Assembly (NCBI GenBank): GCA_003165615.1
Contig: PLWR01000633.1
Span: forward strand, 1-11,775
Origin: Acidobacteriota bacterium
Lineage (GTDB): Bacteria > Acidobacteriota > Terriglobia > UBA7540
Direction: 5' to 3'
DNA: 11,775 nt
Shown piece by piece: positions 7,708 through 11,775 of the stretch. Below the pieces are notes generated by a model. It was given only the letters and a program-made list of their open reading frames with translations, was not told the DNA's origin and ran no database searches. The translations under genes and the position numbers were made by a program. The stretch's first letter is position 1; each line of letters begins with the position of its first letter.

Positions 7708-7821
7708 ACACGGCGCGTTGTTAATTCTGAGCTCGAATTGCGCTCGGAAAGCGTAAATCATGGTAAATTGGCCATCACAAGCCGTAATTTTCTGAAAAAT
7801 TGGCTTCAAAAAGGCACAAAT

Positions 7822-7840
7822 GCCCGACATAAACTCGGGC
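7822..7840. other. Small hairpin in the ccmA-ccmB gap
   Basis: GCCCGA and TCGGGC form a 6-bp stem around a 7-nt loop. On the minus strand a TTTTT run follows about 9 nt after the stem. It could be a weak terminator or attenuator for transcripts from the promoter at 8040-8068. Confidence 0.35.
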
Positions 7841-7888
7841 AAATTGTCAAGCGACCCTTTGTTTTCATACACATTTCCGGATCGACCT

Positions 7889-7999
7889 TCATTTTTTTGT
7901 ACTTTTTGGGGGTGGTGGTCCCTCATCAGTGACTTCTTGTTGGTTTAAGGTGTGGCGGAATCGCCACAATGGATGGAGGCCAGAGGCTTCCCGTTGCAT
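7889..7999 (-). CDS. Possible 36-codon small ORF behind a strong promoter
   Basis: The ORF starts at an ATG about 34 nt after the predicted transcription start, with GGAAGGA eight bases upstream, and would encode 36 residues beginning MQREASGLHPLW and ending in a Pro- and Lys-rich tail (GPPPPKSTKK). I do not recognise it. Its stop follows a run of seven A. A one-base change there would join it to another open frame that continues to 7699 for roughly 60 more residues, so it could be a leader peptide, a frameshifted remnant, or chance within a non-coding RNA. Confidence 0.25.
   Translation of the reverse strand: MQREASGLHPLWRFRHTLNQQEVTDEGPPPPKSTKK
7951..7968. other. Perfect 7-bp hairpin
   Basis: TGTGGCG and CGCCACA pair perfectly around a 4-nt loop. 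The hairpin lies within the possible small ORF, in the leader of the transcript starting near 8033. It might be an RNA structure or a dyad binding site; no function can be assigned. Confidence 0.4.
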
Positions 8000-8039
8000 G
8001 CGCGCAGTCCTTCCTTGCCGGGCGCAGACTCCCTTCTCA

Positions 8040-8068
8040 ACTATACTCACAACGCTAGCCTTTGTCAA
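8040..8068 (-). promoter_or_regulatory. Near-consensus sigma70 promoter between ccmA and ccmB
   Basis: On the minus strand a perfect TTGACA (8068-8063) is followed by a 17-bp spacer and TATAGT (8045-8040), five of six matches to TATAAT. This is the best promoter in the window. Transcription would begin near 8033 and head toward ccmB, whose start is about 410 nt away, giving a very long leader. It could drive ccmBCD separately from ccmA, a small RNA, or the possible small ORF. Confidence 0.7.
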
Positions 8069-8152
8069 GAATAAAATGAGGCTACACCTGGTAGTTTTTC
8101 TTCATGCCCGGCACCCCACCGGCAGCCGCGCGTTGTTAGTCCTGGAAGAACC

Positions 8153-8177
8153 CACGGTCAGAAATGCACTGACCGTG
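8153..8177 (-). terminator. 9-bp hairpin just downstream of ccmA
   Basis: CACGGTCAG and CTGACCGTG form a perfect 9-bp stem around a 7-nt loop, 15 nt beyond the ccmA stop. The bases after it on the minus strand (GGTTCTTCC) are only mildly T-rich, so intrinsic termination is uncertain. Its position between ccmA and the next promoter fits a transcript boundary or mRNA-end protection. Confidence 0.35.
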
Positions 8178-8192
8178 ATGTTATGAAAGCGG

Positions 8193-8895
<703 letters not shown>

Positions 8896-8921
<26 letters not shown>

Positions 8922-10164
8922 AGGACTCGAGCAGCGCGGGCGGAGCTTTCTTCAGCTTCGCCACCAGGCGCGCTTTCAATTCCAGACGTTCTTTCCAATA
9001 AGGCTTCTCCGCGATCTTGCCGGTCGCGAAGAGCTCATCCAAATCGGCGAGAGAATTAAACAACTTTTCCACTTCGGCTTCCAGCGCCTTTTGCAGTTGA
9101 CTGGCGCTCTGCTGAGCTTTCCACTTGGGCCATTCCTTGGTCACGCGCACGCCCAGCCCCCAGAGCAAGACCAGCAGAAAGCAAGCGAGCAGCAGCCCGC
9201 CCATGCGCGTCATGGAGTTGGGAAGGGTCTTCACTTCCGCGTCGGATTGACTGGCCGGGGGTCCGACCAAGGCAGTTTCACCGGCCGCAGCTTCACCACT
9301 GACGCTGGCGGCGAGCTCGGCGTTGGGCGGCAGGTTTTGCGCCAAATATTTCTGGCTTCCCGACTCCGCATCGGCACCCGCGGCTTTGAACAAAGTGGAG
9401 TCCACGGCAAGGTTGGAGGGTGAAACCAGCAGCTCCACGCTATCGATGGGGTAGGCAACGGAGTCCGCAAGACCCAGCTTATTCGAACCGTAGTCGCCGT
9501 CGTAAGCCACCATCATCACCGTCAGTCCGGGCTTCAGGGGGTACTGAATATTGAAATTGCCCGCCCCTTTGCCGGGGTTCACGGGCTGCGGTAGCGGCAT
9601 GTTCATCAAACCGGCCACCGCGGCGCTGGGATCGCTGGCGGTTTTGGGAAGGCGAAACAGGAATGTGCCGTCGGGATTCACGTAGCTGCGCGGCGGGTCG
9701 GCGGAGTTGCGAATCGCGAACATCTCCTGCACGTGAACCTTGCCACCCTCAGCATGCAAGATGATGCGGGCGGATTGAATCCGCACGGGCGGCGCCGTGC
9801 GTGTGGCATCGTAAACTGTGATGTCGGCTCGGGCTTGGCCACGGTCGTCGAACTTAACCGGGGAGTTATAATTAACACCCTGATAATCTGCCTGGAGGAG
9901 ATAAAAAGAATCGGTGGCGAGGTTGCTGGCGGCCACCACGAATTGGCCGTTCGAATCCGTTACCGCGGTGGCAACCTGCTGCATCCCGCCGCGCGGCATC
10001 AAGAGCTGAAGCGTCTGGTTGGAAACAGGGCTGCCGGTGGTGCCGTTCAACACTTGCCCCGAGACTTTGCCTCCCGCGGCGAGCAAAGCGGAGCTTGAAC
10101 TTAGCAGCCAAAGGCAGGCCACCGCAAGGGTGAGGAATTTGATTGGATGCAATTTCACGTTCAT
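8896..10164 (-). CDS. Membrane protein with carboxypeptidase-regulatory-like domain, Ccm-associated
   Basis: 422 residues. A signal peptide (1-30, hydrophobic core, cleavage likely after LLAA) precedes a carboxypeptidase-regulatory/transthyretin-like beta domain at about 33-100 (GKVSGQVLNGTTGSPV, then VTDSNGQFVV). Residues about 105-300 form a further beta-rich extracytoplasmic region that I cannot name. A transmembrane helix lies at about 321-340, and a basic cytoplasmic tail of about 80 residues ends with LADLDELFATGKIAEKPY, resembling a SHOCT or CcmI-loop helical motif. It overlaps ccmA by 26 bp and follows the CcmI-like gene, so it probably works with the haem exporter, for instance as an anchor or adaptor; this is inference. 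No enzyme motif is seen. The start ATG is 10 bp from the edge of a palindromic repeat (10175-10303), with only a weak CAGGTC ribosome site. Confidence 0.8.
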
Positions 10165-10174
10165 TGGGACCTGA

Positions 10175-10303
10175 ACAGGTTGCGGGAAAACGCCCCCACT
10201 CCTGTCATCCTGAGCGCAGCGAAGGATCTCGCCTTGCGCATTTTCAAGAACAGTGCGAGATTCTTCGTCGCCTGCGGCTCCTCAGAATGACAGCGCCAAC
10301 GAG
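10175..10303. repeat. Dispersed palindromic repeat, copy 1
   Basis: This 129-bp element aligns along its whole length, in the same orientation, with 11248-11375. Near-perfect inverted ends, TGTCATCCTGAG and CTCAGAATGACA, enclose an inner pair CAGCGAAGGATCT / AGATTCTTCGTCG, so it folds into a long hairpin. It starts 10 bp upstream of the carboxypeptidase-like gene's start codon and thus makes up its proximal leader. Confidence 0.9.
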
Positions 10304-10367
10304 TCCTCTATGAGCCAAGATAAGCCGCGAATCTGGCGAACAGGCCCGCGCTGCATTTGCCAGGTGC

Positions 10368-10419
10368 TGTAGCGGCGGTGTCTCCACCGCCGGCCGGCGG
10401 TCGGAGACCGCCGCCTACA
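10368..10419. repeat. GC-rich palindrome overlapping the stop of the CcmI-like gene
   Basis: TGTAGCGGCGGTGTCTCCACC and the following CGCCG pair with a right arm that reads TGTAGGCGGCGGTCTCCGACC on the other strand, with only small bulges. The arms are about 25 bp with almost no loop. The right end (CCTACA) supplies the TAG stop of the gene at 10415-10867. It could act as a rho-independent-like 3' hairpin but lacks a T run. Confidence 0.8.
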
Positions 10420-10867
10420 CTTGCTTTTTCCCCGCAGCCGCAACGCGTGCCCCGCACTCGCCGCAGAATTTTACCGGCAACGGATTCTCGTATCCGCAAG
10501 CTGAGCAAGTGTACTCGATTTGGGGCTGCGTCCCGCGCTTTACCCTGCGCGCGGCGATTTCGCGTTCCACCACGGCATCGTCCTGCTTGAGCAGTTCGGC
10601 CTCCTGGGTCGCGGCCATCAAACCCGCCGCCTCGCCAAGGTAGTTGGTGCGCAGAGCTTCGTAATCTTCGCGGGCGATCTTGCCGGACTGAAACTCAAAC
10701 TCCAGGTCCTGCAAGTTATCGTAAACCACCAGCCGCCGCCGCTTCAAATCGCCGAGCACGGTTACATCCATGGGCAATGGGCCGCCCGCAGTTTCCGCGC
10801 TGAGCAACGGGAAGACAATGTATACCGCCATCCCCACCGCAATCAAAACTGCCATGGTTAACAGCAT
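10415..10867 (-). CDS. CcmI-like membrane protein with C-terminal zinc ribbon
   Basis: 150 residues. An N-terminal transmembrane helix (2-22) is followed by basic residues (LKRRR, 41-45), placing the rest in the cytoplasm. Residues about 38-75 carry VVYDNLQDLEFEFQSGKIAR then EDYEALR, which matches the hallmark N-terminal motif of the cytochrome c maturation factor CcmI (L-x-DL-x-F-D/E-...GK-x-...DY). A helical stretch (about 78-108) precedes a zinc ribbon with Cys121, Cys124, Cys135 and Cys138 (CSAC and CGEC, 10 residues between). The second helix and periplasmic TPR domain of classical CcmI are absent. It lies between ccmH and the carboxypeptidase-like gene, so a Ccm role is likely, perhaps organising the haem-ligation complex; the zinc ribbon's role is unknown. 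No strong ribosome site; an in-frame second ATG lies four codons on. The stop codon lies within a palindromic repeat. Confidence 0.82.
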   Translation of the reverse strand: MLLTMAVLIAVGMAVYIVFPLLSAETAGGPLPMDVTVLGDLKRRRLVVYDNLQDLEFEFQSGKIAREDYEALRTNYLGEAAGLMAATQEAELLKQDDAVVEREIAARRVKRGTQPQIEYTCSACGYENPLPVKFCGECGARVAAAGKKQV

Positions 10868-10970
10868 AATGAAGTCGTATCCAGAATCAAAAGTTGCAAT
10901 GTAAGTATCTCCCGGCAGAGCCGGAGGCTTTACGATGCGGGCCCCTCAAAGGGGTCGGGCCAAGCAAGAA

Positions 10971-11111
10971 ACCCCTCACCCGACCTCGTCCCTCGGCCAC
11001 GCTCTCCCCTGGGAGAGGGAAAGACTCTCAGCGCGCGGTAGCGCGCCCCGAACAAAACCCACCCTCTCCGAGGGAAGAGGGTGTCCGTCAGCTGACGGAC
11101 GGGTGAGGGGT
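10971..11111. repeat. 141-bp inverted-repeat element with perfect 11-bp ends
   Basis: ACCCCTCACCC (10971-10981) and GGGTGAGGGGT (11101-11111) are exact inverted repeats. Inside, CTCTCCCCTGGGAGAG-type and CCCTCTCC...GAAGAGGG units add partial pairing, and GTCCGTCAGCTGACGGAC (11083-11100) is a perfect 18-bp palindrome. No protein is encoded. It looks like a MITE-like or REP-like intergenic element in the gap between ccmH and the CcmI-like gene. Confidence 0.75.
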
Positions 11112-11179
11112 CTTTTCACCCATTCAGCCGAGCGCAAACTCAGCGACTTCCGCAATCGTCAAACTTCCTGGTGCCGCCC

Positions 11180-11196
11180 TCCCGATCGAATCGGGA
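11180..11196. other. 7-bp dyad TCCCGAT-CGA-ATCGGGA
   Basis: A perfect 7-bp inverted repeat with a 3-nt spacer in the 542-bp ccmH to CcmI-like gap (10868-11409). That gap is otherwise filled by the repeats at 10971-11111 and 11248-11375 and a small CCCCT-CAA-AGGGG hairpin near 10942-10954. I see no gene or confident promoter in it. Confidence 0.35.
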
Positions 11197-11247
11197 CAAG
11201 TTCCGGGCGCCTATACATTTCCGCCGGCAACTGTAGAGGCCGGCTTC

Positions 11248-11375
11248 ACAGGCTGCGGAAAAACGTCCCAATGCTGTCATCCTGAGCAACAGCGAAGGAT
11301 CTTGCTCTGAGCGTTTTCAAGGCAATGCGAGATTCTTCGTCGCCTGCTGGCTCCTCAGAATGACAGTGCCAATGA
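11248..11375. repeat. Dispersed palindromic repeat, copy 2
   Basis: The second copy of the element at 10175-10303, in the same orientation. It begins ACAGGCTGCGGAAAAAC and ends TGACAGTGCCAATGA, with the same inverted ends (TGTCATCCTGAG, CTCAGAATGACA). It differs from copy 1 by scattered substitutions and short indels. It lies 34 bp beyond the ccmH stop codon. Confidence 0.9.
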
Positions 11376-11409
11376 TTTATTCCGCAACCACCCAATTTCT
11401 AAATTCTGC

Positions 11410-11775
11410 CTACTTTCCCAGCCCCGCTGATTTCATTTCTTCTTCCACCGCATTGAGTACCTTGGGATCATGCGACGCGGCAGAAGGAACCGGCACCAGT
11501 GCCGGTTTGGTCTTCCAGCGCCGCACGATGACCACAACAATCCCCAACCCTACCAACAATCCTAGGCTGGGCAGAATCCAAATCGCCAAGTTGAAGCCGT
11601 GGGCGGGCGGAGTGGAGAGCACCTGGACGCCGTAGCGGAGCGACAAATCCTGGAGAATGGTGGTCTCATCCTTGCCGTCTGCGATTTCCTTCTTGATGAA
11701 GCCCTGCATCTGGGCTTTCTCGGCACAGTCAAGATGCGGGCACCCGTTCAGCGGCGCGTTGCACCCGCACGTGCA
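11410..11775 (-). CDS. ccmH: Cytochrome c maturation thiol protein CcmH, N-terminally cut by window edge
   Basis: The frame is open to the window edge; the visible 121 residues lack the true start and signal peptide. The fragment opens with a cysteine cluster CTCGCNAPLNGC then PHLDC, the CxCxC-type variant of the CcmH/NrfF thiol domain, in place of the proteobacterial LRCxxC. The rest fits the family: a helical segment (GFIKKEIADGKDETTILQDL), then RYGVQVLSTPPAHGFNLAIW leading into one transmembrane helix (about fragment residues 63-84) and a short basic tail. CcmH reduces or holds the apocytochrome CxxCH cysteines for haem ligation by CcmF. Downstream 542 bp of repeat-rich DNA separate it from the CcmI-like gene. 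CcmF and CcmE, if in the same locus, would lie beyond the right edge. Confidence 0.88.
   Translation of the reverse strand, partial: CTCGCNAPLNGCPHLDCAEKAQMQGFIKKEIADGKDETTILQDLSLRYGVQVLSTPPAHGFNLAIWILPSLGLLVGLGIVVVIVRRWKTKPALVPVPSAASHDPKVLNAVEEEMKSAGLGK

Noticed and set aside
7845..7850. Second minus-strand TTGACA in the ccmA-ccmB gap
   Set aside because: No acceptable -10 box at 16-18 bp; the only TATGTC is 13 bp away.
10942..10954. CCCCT-CAA-AGGGG hairpin as a terminator
   Set aside because: Only 5 bp of stem, no T run and no gene ending just before it; more likely part of the repeat-rich gap.

Overview
The window looks like chromosomal DNA of a Gram-negative-type bacterium, most likely an acidobacterium. 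This is an inference. It rests on the high GC content, a CcmH with a CxCxC cysteine cluster, a cytochrome c maturation cluster mixed with a carboxypeptidase-regulatory-like protein and a zinc-ribbon protein, and intergenic spaces crowded with palindromic repeats of several families. No rRNA, tRNA, CRISPR array, transposase or phage gene was seen.

Layout, left to right. A plus-strand radical-SAM/SPASM enzyme of the anaerobic sulfatase-maturase type (286-1560) has a good sigma70-like promoter just upstream. It converges on, and overlaps by 23 bp, a minus-strand RhaT-family sugar/proton symporter (1538-2554). All other genes are on the minus strand. Next come a STAS anti-sigma-factor antagonist (2693-3046) and a large membrane-anchored Ser/Thr kinase with a proline-rich linker carrying five T-[LV]-x-[MT] repeats (3332-5722). 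The right half is a System I cytochrome c maturation (Ccm) cluster. In transcription order it reads ccmH (cut by the window edge), a CcmI-like protein with a zinc ribbon, a secreted/membrane protein with a carboxypeptidase-regulatory-like domain, ccmA, ccmB, ccmC and the tiny ccmD.

How the genes work together. CcmA (ATPase) with CcmB and CcmC (membrane proteins) and CcmD would load haem onto a CcmE chaperone, which is not in this window. CcmH would handle the reduced CxxCH of apocytochromes. The two non-standard proteins between ccmH and ccmA share a helical 'L-x-x-L...F-x-x-G-K-I-A...Y' module, which in the zinc-ribbon protein looks like the cytoplasmic part of CcmI. They are the best candidates for an undescribed, lineage-specific piece of the Ccm machine.

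The Ccm cluster is broken up by non-coding DNA. There is a 572-bp gap between ccmA and ccmB holding a near-consensus promoter (TTGACA-17-TATAGT), several hairpins and a possible small ORF; a 154-bp gap between ccmB and ccmC filled by a giant palindrome; and repeat-filled gaps on either side of the CcmI-like gene. Several repeats abut or overlap stop codons. The kinase and the STAS protein may form a signalling pair unrelated to Ccm.
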